The notes under the pieces: generated by a model | The model's input: only the letters and a program-made list of their open reading frames with translations | Databases searched by the model: none | Told to the model about the DNA's origin: nothing | Translations under genes and position numbers: made by a program | Source: Numida meleagris | Taxonomy: Eukaryota; Chordata; Aves; Galliformes; Numididae | Direction: 5' to 3' | DNA: 64,000 bases | Assembly (NCBI RefSeq): GCF_002078875.1 | Contig: NC_034411.1 | Span: 38,294,115-38,358,114 of the forward strand | Shown: positions 1-10,452 of the stretch, one piece after another | How positions within the stretch are numbered: the first letter of the stretch is position 1 | Layout: each line of letters begins with the position of its first letter

Positions 1-649
1 AAAGCTAATACCTGCTTTGTTTGCAAATAGTATGCAATGGATATAAAACTTAACATAAACTGTTATTTTGAATGCTGTCCAAGTAGATTAGACTTTGAAT
101 ACAAACTTACATTTGACCTTGTGTGTACTTCTGCACTGAAGTGCTTTCAGTTTAAAGCCACTTGTGGGGTTTAGTGGAGATGTTGGACTGGAAGTTGCTT
201 GTTGGATGCCCACATCTCTGGCTTGCGCTGGAGGACGCAACCTAGCTTAGGGGAATCATCTAAGGAAGAAGTAGTTAGCTGATAATCTAGTTGTTTAATA
301 TAAAAATAATCAAGCAGCGTAGTTAATGTCTTCTTCCTTATCCAGCTAGTGCTTCAAACACTTATTTTTTTAATTTTTCTATGGGGGGAAGAGTTAGAAA
401 TAAAGTGTGTGCAGTGAAAAGGTAAATATAAAGAAAAAATGATAGCAGGTGATGGAGAAGAGGAACGTCTTCTATTTTTTTGAAGTTTCTGTATTACTAT
501 TATTTTTTTTTTTGCAAGAACCTTACACATTTTCATTGTTGGCTATAGAGTTCTGAGACATAGTGGTTTATCCACTGGTTTCTCTTCTTCAATTATGTTA
601 GCTCTGGCATTTGATCATACGGTGAAATGATTTGGCTCATCAAAGCGGT

Positions 650-662
650 GGGGGGGGGGGGG
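650..662 (+). repeat. 13-base G run
   Basis: An uninterrupted poly-G tract in the upstream flank. It may be length-variable or a sequencing-sensitive spot. Confidence 0.9.
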
Positions 663-3238
663 AACAACACCCTAGTTTAACAGAAGTAATAGAAACAAAT
701 AGCTGCTTGTGGAGTTGGTGAGCTGAATCACTGTAGTCTTTGATTAAAGGAGTACCAGAACTGATGCAGAAGGGAAGATAGAAAAGGAAGGGCATCATCC
801 ATGTGCATGTGAGTTTGGGAGCATCAAGGCATTCCCCTTTTACACTCCTGAGGTGTTAATGCAACTGTCAAATGAAACATGAAACAGCACGCCTTCTGTA
901 AGGGTTGGTGGTGAGTTTGTAAGCCTCCACACCCTCAGGTTTTGTATCTGAACAGCAAACAAGCCACTATTGGCAGCAGGTAGCACCTGTCAGAAGCACT
1001 GAAGGTTTAAAAACATTTTGTTTTTCAACTGCTACTTTTTTTATTTTTTGTTTTCACTTCTCCTCCTCTAGGTTAGAGAGAGATATTAGATTCCATCACA
1101 GTGTACCTGGCTTTAAGAATAAAGGACTGAATTGGCTTAACAATTTTTACCTAGCTGGTTTTCTGATACTGTGTTACGACCAAAACTCCATCCTGATGAT
1201 CATTTAAAGTTGCCAGGAAGAGACAAGAAAATGAAAGTGATGTGCTTGCAGAACAATTCTGTTGCGTCAGACTTCTAATATAAAGAAACCATACACTTGC
1301 TTTTGTGCTAATTAGGTCTTGAAACTCGTACACTTTTAGAAGTTTCCTGTTTATCTAATATTCAGGCCTGTTGTAGTGCTTTACTACTTTTTTACTTTGT
1401 CAGCTCATACATTTCTACACGAGACAAATTAATATTTTGCTACTTACGTAGGTAGTTACATACTTTGGGTTGCAAATATACCAAAAATTCCACTTGTTAG
1501 TCATTTTTTGCTTAAAATCAGATTCCTTTTTCTTTAATAACACCTATTTTTCTTCTTCTCTCCCAAGTTTAACAAAAAGGGCCTATTCTATGCTTTTAAA
1601 AGGTAAAGCATTATGAACGTTGCAATTTCAGAAACCTAATAAGAAACTGTATTAAGTACAAGGTGTGTTACTTGTTGGCTTTTTTTGTAAGTACTAAGAA
1701 AAATGCATTATGAAATTATAATCCATGGTAATGGGATGCCTTTGAGTCTAAGAAACCACAGCTGTAATAGCCCCAAAATTGCAGGATTTCAAAGCAGTGA
1801 ATGTGGGGACGAGGCAGTCAGCTTTGGCCTAGATAATTTGTTGAGAGGAAGTGGGGGACTGGCTGCAACAGTTTGGTTTTTGCAACTGAAGAAGTGAACA
1901 GATTGTTGCTCGGCAGAGTTGTGTACAGTGTATTTTTAAAATTAGTATTATGATAATTAAGTGGAGCTCTAAACAGACAAAACTGTGTGCGTGCTTCCTG
2001 TCTGTCTGAGACATCACACAAGTGCCTGGGGGTGGCAGGATGAGTTTTGACACACATCAGCACATATCAGAAGTGGTAAAGCTGGCATTTCTGCTGCAGA
2101 AGGATGGAATGGATTTTCATGATCTTTTTGATTGGCCTTTTAGTACAAAGTGTGAATTATACAATCTTTACGAGCACAGATAACGCTTCAGAAGCTCCTC
2201 CGGTTTTGTAGCTGCCTTTACCGCAATATTTTGATTATGAGAGTTTTTTGATGAGTCAGAATTTGAGTGTCAATACCTATAGCTTTTGTTTGAATTACTA
2301 CTTCAGGCTTTACTTGTTCAGTCCTTGAACGTGTATTTTTAGTAAGACTGTTGATTTAAAGCCTTGAAGAAATGGAATATTTGTTTCATTCCTTGTGATC
2401 CCTTCAAGTACCTAGTTGCAAAAAATATTAACTTCCTTTTGTAAACCAAAAGGACCTGTTAATCCTGAAGCCATGGGATTTTGTAATCCCCTAGATGGCA
2501 AAATGAAGGAACCTTCCAGCATTGCTGCTTTGCTGCGTGATGAGAGAGGAGAGGCACTGCAGGCTGAAGCTGAACCATGAGGAGCTGTAGCCGGCTGACC
2601 TGTGGGTGTTTGTGGTGCTCCAAAGTAAGAGCTGGGGCACAGCAGAAGTCTCTTCTGCCCTATGAACATGCACTAGGTGCTTGTCTGCTGGGCAGAAAGA
2701 GGGCTGGACAGGTACGTGGATCCAGGAGGCAGGCATCTATTAGGTGTATGGCACAAGACCTGCCTGCAAGTACGTGAAACTTCTGTGGGCACTTCACTGC
2801 CCTTAAGATGGTGATGTCCGTGTTCTGCTGTAGCCTCAATCCAGTGGAGTGGCAAACTAGGTGCTGTATTCAATAAGGCAAGGTTCCTGGGATGTAGGGT
2901 TCAGAACTTTGCACTAGCTACCTTGTAATCTGAGGTCTTTGTGTCTGAGATTGAAGACAGCCAACAGGCTGAGCTGGGGAGCCATCAACAGCCAGCACAC
3001 TTGCTAGAGTTTCATGGCATGGTATGTGCCACATTAGCAGTTTGCTGTTATTGAAAATGGAATGTGCTGCATCCTATTTCCTCCTCCTCTCGGGGGGCAG
3101 TTCTGGGGAATAAAGTAGCCAAAAATAAATGGAATGTGAGGCAATACCATCGCCTTGCCAAAAAGGCGAATCTCATGCTAGAAGGAAAAATACCATTTGT
3201 AAAATGTGAAATGGTCTGTTAGCTTCTTTTGCTAGCAG

Positions 3239-3700
3239 TTAGGTTGTACCTGGAATACCACGTCTGGATTTGGGCAGTGGACTTAGAGAAAGATGTGAGC
3301 TAATTTGAACAGATTCCAAAGGAAAGCAATTAGAAATTTGAAGTGCCAAAAAAATAAGGACTGTAATTAAAATATCCACGGTAACTTGTTTTTTGTTTTG
3401 TTTTCCTCTTAGAGATGTGATTACTCTAAGGAATTGCATCTTTTTAAATGGGAAACCTGCAGAGAAAGCGAAAGCACGTTGCTCTCATATGCAGTATTGA
3501 TAAGACAAACAACAGCAACCATGAAAATTTAGATGAGATGATACGGAAAACTGTATAGGCACTGGAATATATTGCCTACAGAGAGTATAGTATATTCACC
3601 CCTGAGTTCAAGAATAGATTTGACAGACATCTGTTATGAATAATACTGTTAAAATTATCCTGCAGAGAGGAATGGCCCTTAGAACCTTTTATGTGTAATT
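3239..3700 (+). mobile_element. Possible ancient CR1/L3-type LINE remnant
   Basis: The translation around 3245-3300 contains LEYHVWIWAVDLEKDV, which aligns loosely with the CR1 reverse-transcriptase C-terminal motif [18 protein letters not shown] seen in the copy at 46-48 kb. About 300 bases on, near 3555-3640, the stretch on a 'tggaatatattgcctacaga' theme resembles the CR1 '[15 protein letters not shown]' segment. Many stops and indels interrupt it. If real, it is a very old, decayed copy in + orientation. Confidence 0.4.
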
Positions 3701-6700
3701 AAGTTTGTTTGGTGTTATGAAGGATCTCATCCATCTGAACTTAGTCTTCAATAAATTGGATAGATTAAGTTGTTTTGGTCTCACCGTAGATATTTTCTGA
3801 ACTCATTTTCATAGATTCTCCCTGAATGTCCTGTCCCTGGCCAGAAATTTAACATGAAATGATTGGGCAGCAGTTGACGTAGCATGACAGGCAGGAGAGA
3901 AGGACTTTCACTCTAAAATTTCTTGTGTTGCTGTATATACAACTGTACACAAGAAGCTACTGGAAGCATGGTAGTACAAAGTGGCCATCTGCCATGAACT
4001 CCTTTGGTCTGTATAACCAAAGCGTGGTGACTGTATATACATACATTCTTAGTTTGTGAATGTTTGGGTGAGTGTGCAGCTTTGATGTGTGGATCTGTAA
4101 TTTGCCAGATAACCTGTCTTTAGGATTGCTTTCTAATCAGTAAGAAAGAAATGCCGCATCTTCACTTTGTTTCGCATTCGTTTTTTTCCTGTTAGTTGAC
4201 AGTTGCATGTAGCTTTGACGCCACTTCTGGTACTCATTCGTCATTCTCCTAGTTAGCAATAATGGCAACACCAAAATCAAAATGCAACACGTGAGTCTTC
4301 ATCTGAGTAAGTAAACAATGTGTTATTCTTGTGACAGTGTTGTTTTTTTAAATGTGATATTTAAAAACACAAAACTGTGTACTAATTTACAGATAAGCTA
4401 CAGTCATGATTTGTACCAGCTGTATTTTCATGTTAACTGTACAGTGTAACATCTTAAAGCAGATGCTTAAGGTTTCATAATTTTATCAAGACATCTTTAA
4501 ACAATATAAAACTAAGGAAATTGTGCCGGTAGTTAGTGAATTGACTTGGATCAATGTTCTAGAAATCTCATTCAGCTGGTGTTTTTTGCATTAGTGCATG
4601 CCATCCCTTCAACTTTGTCTTTCTGTCCTAATTTGTGAATAAAAGTAATTCCCCTCTCTTTTTCTTCCCAATAATTTGTATAGAAGAGTTATTCTAAGTA
4701 TGTAAATAAGCCAAGGCAAGAAGTTTTCTTTTGCTTGAAGAAAAGGAAGTTGTGGTTTATAGTCGTCTTAAGGCTCTGTTTTTCAATTTGTTATGAATTT
4801 ATTCCTGAAGATTTAGACTACAGAAAATATTTTAAAAGTAGATGATAATAAGCAGAAGCTTAATATAGTACAGTGGAACCCTCTGTCCCCCTGCAACATT
4901 CTTAAGTGAGGATCTGATTTTTAATTTCTATTCACCATTTGTATTCCTGATTTCAGTTTTAACTGAAAACATTGTCCTCTTTTCTCATAACCAAATGACT
5001 GTGTTTTAATCTTATTTTGAATAGGTGTGCAAACAATTCCTTTCACTCATAGGTTTTACTGCTCTTTATATTTTTGCGCTGAATTTTTAAGAACTACTTA
5101 CGAAAAAGAAAATCATTAAATTATCTTTGACTGGAAGTAGACGCATTGAAAGTAAATAATAAAATTAATTTTTTGCCAAAGACTGGTCTTTCAGACTTCA
5201 TGCAGCCATATACTAGTCCCTTCGTTATTTTGCTCAGGGTGTCTGCACTGTTTCATTTGAAACCATCAAATCTTTGTTCCAGTCGATTTGGAACACGACC
5301 ATATCATTAGCTTCTCTTCTTTACAATCCTTTGAAACATACCAAGTTTTCCACACCTAGCAGCGTTTCCAGACAGATTTATGCCATGCTTTTAAAACCGA
5401 GGCGAGCTATCCAGACCTAGTAAATTTAAACAATGCTGTGAAGCATTATCTGAACCTTTTAAATCTTAGTTTAAAAAAAAAAAGTGTAAGTGTATTTGTC
5501 AAGAGAGATCTAACTTATATTCAAATACAAAACAGTTGTCAAGGACAACTTATTACATTATTTTAACAAACATATCATTGATACATACTTAGTTAATTAA
5601 ATTTCATCGTATTTGAATGCATTTTGGTTCTTGCACTACAACATGAGATGAGAAAAGTCATTCAAGCTTCTCTGACTAAAAAGTCTTCTGCTGTGAACTT
5701 CTTTTATCAAGTTAACGTTTTTCATCTGTCCATGTAGAAACTTGATGCTCAGACATCACTTGGAACGTACTGCTGTAAGTTGCCAAAAAGCAGGCCTGAC
5801 CAAAATTAATGAAGCTGTACCATTTGCAGTACTGCTGCATAATGCTAAATAGATGGAGTATTTGGTTAAACCTTACAGAGAATTGCAGTCTGGTAACTAT
5901 GGTGATGATTGACTTGGGGAAAAAGAAAGATTTTTAGATCCAGCGTGATAAGCAGTGGGAGCAGACATTCAAAATATCTTTTCTTCATGTGGTCTTTCAG
6001 CAATACAGAACAAGGGAAGAGAACTATATAAGGAATTAGAAAGAAATGGATTTTTTTTTTTTTTTTAGAACAATGGCAGTTCTGGAGTGTTTGATTAAAT
6101 AAGATATTGTTATAGAGTGGTATGCTATACTGACTTAAATAAAAAAATCCATTCTTATATCTCAAAGTACTGTATAAACATCAAATCTCCATTCCCCTTT
6201 GAGAAAGATGCACAGCAGTCACATTCTGCAGACTTGAAAGCTGCTATGTGCCTGCTGGGCTGTGCGGATGAGGGCAGGAAGTCTGCGAACAAGTTAGAAT
6301 CAAAATTCAATGATTTGCATTCTTTGTGTTGGGGAAAAAAAAACATATTTTGAGCATAGTGACCTGTACGGAATTGCTTTTTGCAACTTATAATTCAAAT
6401 GTTTGAAAATGACACTACTCGGTGAACTTCTGAATAGAGAATACAGTTGCTCTTTGGCTAAGATTAAGATAGACTAACATATAAATGTCTGACGTATTTT
6501 TCATTTTCTGAGTGCCAATACTTTTGCCATTCTATATCTAGCAACTTATCATAGTTTTAAGACCCTGCTCCAAAATTAAAAAAAACCAAAGTGATGGAAT
6601 TACTAGTTCTATAGAAATCCAGCTTTACACAAATAAGCAAAAATAATGAAGACCCATTTGGCATTTAAAACAGATACACTGGATAAAAAGGGAGTATTGC

Positions 6701-9009
6701 CTGTTGTTACTGGATTGAACCTCTTGATTTGGGTCACTAGGTCCTTCATGATCTTAGAACCTGTAGATCTTTGCCAGATGGCTCATTTTTATTTGGAGGG
6801 GAAAATCAGCTTTTGCGCCTTTTGAAGCCTTTCAGAATTTTGAATAAGCCGGGCATGGAGCTAACGTAGCTGGAGAATTTCAAATAAAGAAAATATCCCC
6901 TTTACACCTGTAAAGAACTCTGAAAACCGTCAGAAGTTGGTTTATAACTTCAGACATCTGGACACTGGCTTCTGTTAACTTCCAACTTAAATAAAAACAT
7001 GAAAAAAACCTTACACCACAATTATGGTATGTTTGCAACTGGTGTTACTTGAAACTTCCTGATGATTTTCCAGTGGAAACTGGAACTGATTTTTTGCTGC
7101 AAGAAGCCTCCCTTTTCCCCACCTTGAATTTGGAAGTGTTCAGTTTCATCAGGATGCTTCTACCTTAATTTTGTTTTGTGAGCAAAATGTCGCTAGCATT
7201 GAACAATTTTTCTTCATAAACTTCAAAATTACTAGGTTTTGCCTTTCTGTGAACTGTATAACAGCAACAAAACAAACAATCGAGCCCCAGTCTGATTGAC
7301 ACCCAGAAGTAAATTTGCCCTAAAGCCCTCTTATGCTTTCGTGGAATAGTCCTTCCTTCCATATGAGAAACCAGCAGCGTGCGTCTTTTTGTGCTGTAGT
7401 TTGTAAGTGTATAGAGAAATTCATCTTGCTTCCTGTTGCGGTGCTCTCATTTCTGGGAGGTAGAGGATGGGCTCTTTGGCTTAGGAATTAAGTGCTGCAC
7501 CTAAGTAATGGGTTGTTCCTGTGTGTCTGCTCTTGCTGTGAAGTTGAGTGTCCTCCTAAACCACAACAGGTTGAGCTGTAAGTGAGAAGTTGCATTCGTA
7601 ATTGCGCTGAGTAATTTTGTTTATTAAGAGACTGATTCTGCAGTGTGTGGGCAGATCTCTGCTATTGGGTGGAACTTCAGGCAGTCTGAAAATGTTTAAG
7701 TTAAAAATTTTAGTAATAATCTTTATTGAAGTTAAGTATCTTAGTAATTGGGGTGAAGGTGTTTTAATGGTTTCTTTGTAGATTTTCTCCCCGTTTTCAT
7801 GAAAGTAGCTCTTTAAAGCTTGTCCAGGAGATGTTGGATTTACCCTTATTCCTCCCCCAAATCGGTGCTCTTTTAACATGTGGATGTTTTCAAGCCATTA
7901 TTGTCCCCAGATGTTCAGAACCTACATTGAATGGCTTTAGGGTGGGTGTTAATCCTGCGGGACAGCATGGGATTTGAAGTTAGGAGCTATGTGCAACTTG
8001 TGCTGTCCATGAGAAGACAGACTGAAGGACCTGTCTGGATGTTTCACTGAAGTGGGGGGGGTATTGCTGGTTGGTTGGTTGTAATGCCAATTTGTGGGAC
8101 TGAGGAAGACTGTAACTGGAATAGTAAAGGCTGTGAGGGTTGATTCCATCTTCAATTACAGCAGATATGCAGAGGACGAGAGAACACTTTCCTTTTGAAA
8201 GATAGCTTTAAAATAGGATGGAGTGTCAAAAAAAAAGTTGTCCCATGGTTTCTCTTGCTTAATATGAATGAGGAAAAAACAAAACAAAACATTGAGCCTT
8301 GTGTTTTTTTTCTATAGTTTGAGAATTATTTGGATGCTGACAGTGAAGAGGGTCTTGAATCTTCAATCAGCTTTCTCTAAACCTTTGCTATTGAAAACAA
8401 ATGTTAAATTACCATTTAACAAGTGACTGATTTTTGTTTTTACTTTTTGTTGTGGACTTCTTGCAAAACGTTTCACTACTGTCTTGACTCAAGAGTTCTC
8501 TAAACTATAGACATACCCTGAACTTTGAATGATTAATAGAAGTAGTAGTCCCGGCTTTTCAAACTTTGTACATGTGAGAGACAAAGGGAAGGTACAGACT
8601 TAGTTTGTTCTTTCCATGCGCATCTGAAAGCAGTCCTGCAGGCTTTCCTGCTATGCATGTCTGCTGTGTTTCTAGATTGAATGCTTAATCTTGTTTTCAT
8701 GTGGTTTACTTGGAACATCCTGTGTGTGGTGCAGAGGAATACAGATTAGGAGACAAATAATATATTCACACACTGCATTAGAAGCACTTACGGGCAGAGG
8801 ACAATGTAAAGCAGCTTCAGCGGCTGCGGTGCGGCACGACAGGCTTCACAAAGGAGTTGAGTATAGCAGCACAGCTGAAAGGGGAGGCGTGAGGATGATT
8901 TCATCGCACGTAGATGGAAAATGTCTAGAAAAACATGGAAATCCGACCTCTTTAACAGCCTTAAAAGGTATGTAAAAACATGATACTACCATTGAAAATC
9001 CTGATTTTC

Positions 9010-9690
9010 AGCTGTTCATTCCGAAACGTTCCGGAGGACTGTGTGCCCCCTCCCCCCCTCCCAGGCGCTGGCAGAGCGGGCCCAGCAGTGCTGGTGGGCG
9101 CTGGGAGCCGCGGGCGGCCTCGCGGTGCGGGCAGCTGCCACCGCCCTCCGGGTACTGCGTGCGGAGACGGCCCGGCCACAGGCCCGGCCCGTCGCCGTGC
9201 CCCGGGGCCCTGCCGGAGCGGGCGGCCCCGCCTGCGGCTTTGCCCGGCAATCGCCTTACGGGGCCGAATTTAGTCTCGCGGCAATCCCCGCATAATCTGC
9301 CGCGGCCCCGGGCGCCGGCTCGGGCGGGCGGAAACTTCTGGCAGCTCGGCGGCGCGGCCCCTCCTCTCGGCGCCGTGCTGTGAGCCGCGGGGCCCGCCCG
9401 CCCCCGCCGTGCTGCGCCGCACCTGCGGGCCGGCTCGGGCTGCGGCCTCGGCGCCGGGCGGAGCGCCCCTTACCGGCCGGCGGCGGCTGGTGAGCGCCGG
9501 GCAGAGCGGCGGGAGTAAGGGCAGCGGCAGGACGGGCTGCCGCAGGGTGCCAGCGCCTATGCTTCCCCTGCTTTGCTTCCTCCTGCCTGAGCTGAAAGGC
9601 GTTTCGAGAGGTCGTGGAGACGTGTGAATGCGGAGGGAGGGAGGGAGAGAGGAAGCCTGGGCGGGCGGGGAGGGTTGTGCTGAAGCTGCA
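9010..9690. promoter_or_regulatory. CpG-island promoter of ARID4B, possibly bidirectional
   Basis: This roughly 680-base block is very rich in G+C and CpG, in sharp contrast to the AT-rich surroundings. It has no TATA box. GC-box-like motifs include gggcgggcgg near 9660 and cccgcccgcccccgcc near 9393, with ETS-like ttccgg/cggaa motifs near 9028 and 9329. A good + strand donor (ctg|gtgagc) lies at 9490. Good minus-strand donors (g|gtaagg at 9473 and c|gtaagg at 9259, reading leftward) suggest transcription in both directions. In mammals ARID4B and GGPS1 are head to head over a shared CpG island, so the same layout is inferred here. Confidence 0.75.
9300..9489 (+). other. ARID4B: Candidate ARID4B 5' untranslated exon 1
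   Basis: A non-coding first exon is expected within the CpG island. The best + strand donor in the island is CGGCGGCTG|GTGAGC at 9489/9490, so I place the exon end there. The start coordinate is only a guess because the transcription start cannot be read from the sequence. No ATG in this block fits the expected N-terminus. Confidence 0.3.
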
Positions 9691-9857
9691 CTGATTGAGG
9701 AGTTCGCTGTCTCTCTAAGTAAGCGGCGGTGTGTGCTGGGGATACTTCCTAGTTTTCCCTTTTAGCAAAACTTCACTGATGCTTTTAATCACAGGCTGCT
9801 TGGAAGGCAGTTCTTATCTATAGCTCACAAAATGCAGGAGTATGTCCCAGATGTAAA

Positions 9858-10132
9858 AGGAAACTCAGGCGAGCTTGCTTTGAAACAAAATGAAGGCAGA
9901 GACTGCATTTCAGGTTGAATACTACAAAGAATTTCTTCCCAGAAAGAGCGGTGAGGCACTGGCACGGACTGCCCAGGGAGATGGTGGTGTCACTGTCCTT
10001 GCAGGTCTTAGGGAAAGGGGTAGGTGTAGGACTTAGGGACATGGTTTAGCAGACAATATTGGTGGTATGTGGACAGTTGGACTGGATGATCTTAGAGGTA
10101 TTTTCCAACGTTTTTGATTCAGTGATTCTATC
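9858..10132 (+). mobile_element. CR1 LINE 3'-end fragment
   Basis: Reading + strand, the sequence follows the last part of CR1 ORF2 and its 3' UTR. A degenerate '...RHWHGLPREMVVS' stretch is followed by 'gacatggtttag', 'gttggactggatgatctt' and 'ttttccaac', ending in 'gattctat'. It matches the order seen in the long copy at 46-48 kb but with several indels and stops, so it is an old, 5'-truncated copy. It contains an ATGAAG at 9889 that could be mistaken for the ARID4B start. Confidence 0.85.
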
Positions 10133-10439
10133 CCAGAGATCCCAGGACAGTATGGTGGTGAGGCCATCAATCGTCTCAAAATGAAGCCTTTGGTACTTCT
10201 AAGAAACTCAGAATTTTGTGTTTTACAGCACTCAGCGCAGTCTCCCCCTCCCCCTTAGAGGCAGTTGCAACGCTTGCAGAGAGAATTTCAGTGTGCCCTG
10301 AGATGAGTGAGCCGTGTTCTCATATTTCAGCTGCATTTTAACATCCTGAAAAGCAGAGAAAGAATAAAAGCGTATCCTGCCAAAGCACGTCAAAATTAAA
10401 TAGGGAAAGATGCATTCAGCCTGTGTGTAAGGATGTCTA

Positions 10440-10452
10440 TTACGTGACGTAA
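10440..10452. promoter_or_regulatory. Palindromic CRE/PAR-bZIP-like site
   Basis: The arms TTACGT and ACGTAA flank a single G, giving TGACGTAA on the + strand and TTACGTCA on the other. This is a good match to ATF/CREB-type elements. It lies about 1 kb downstream of the CpG island, so an intronic regulatory role is possible but unproven. Confidence 0.25.

Larger units (their letters stand above)
1..9010. other. Upstream flank, no supported gene
   Basis: AT-rich non-coding sequence left of the CpG island. I translated both strands by eye with the mammalian neighbour GGPS1 in mind and saw no recognisable exon of it; all open frames are short and look like chance. It contains a 13-base G run (650-662), a possible old LINE remnant (about 3239-3700) and scattered T and A runs. 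It could be the first intron(s) of a divergent minus-strand gene starting in the CpG island, but nothing in the sequence proves this. Confidence 0.6.

Noticed and set aside
8691..8975. 94-codon plus frame ending at a donor-like AAAAG|GTATGT
   Set aside because: No homology and no evidence that it is an exon; the donor-like match alone is weak.
1..9000. Expected minus-strand GGPS1 coding exons
   Set aside because: Looked for the polyprenyl-synthase motifs on the minus strand and saw none, so no GGPS1 feature is claimed.
9889..9896. ATGAAGGC, the same bases expected at the ARID4B start
   Set aside because: It lies inside the CR1 3' fragment (between the RLR- and FRL-like codons), lacks a GT donor, and reading on gives CR1-derived sequence.
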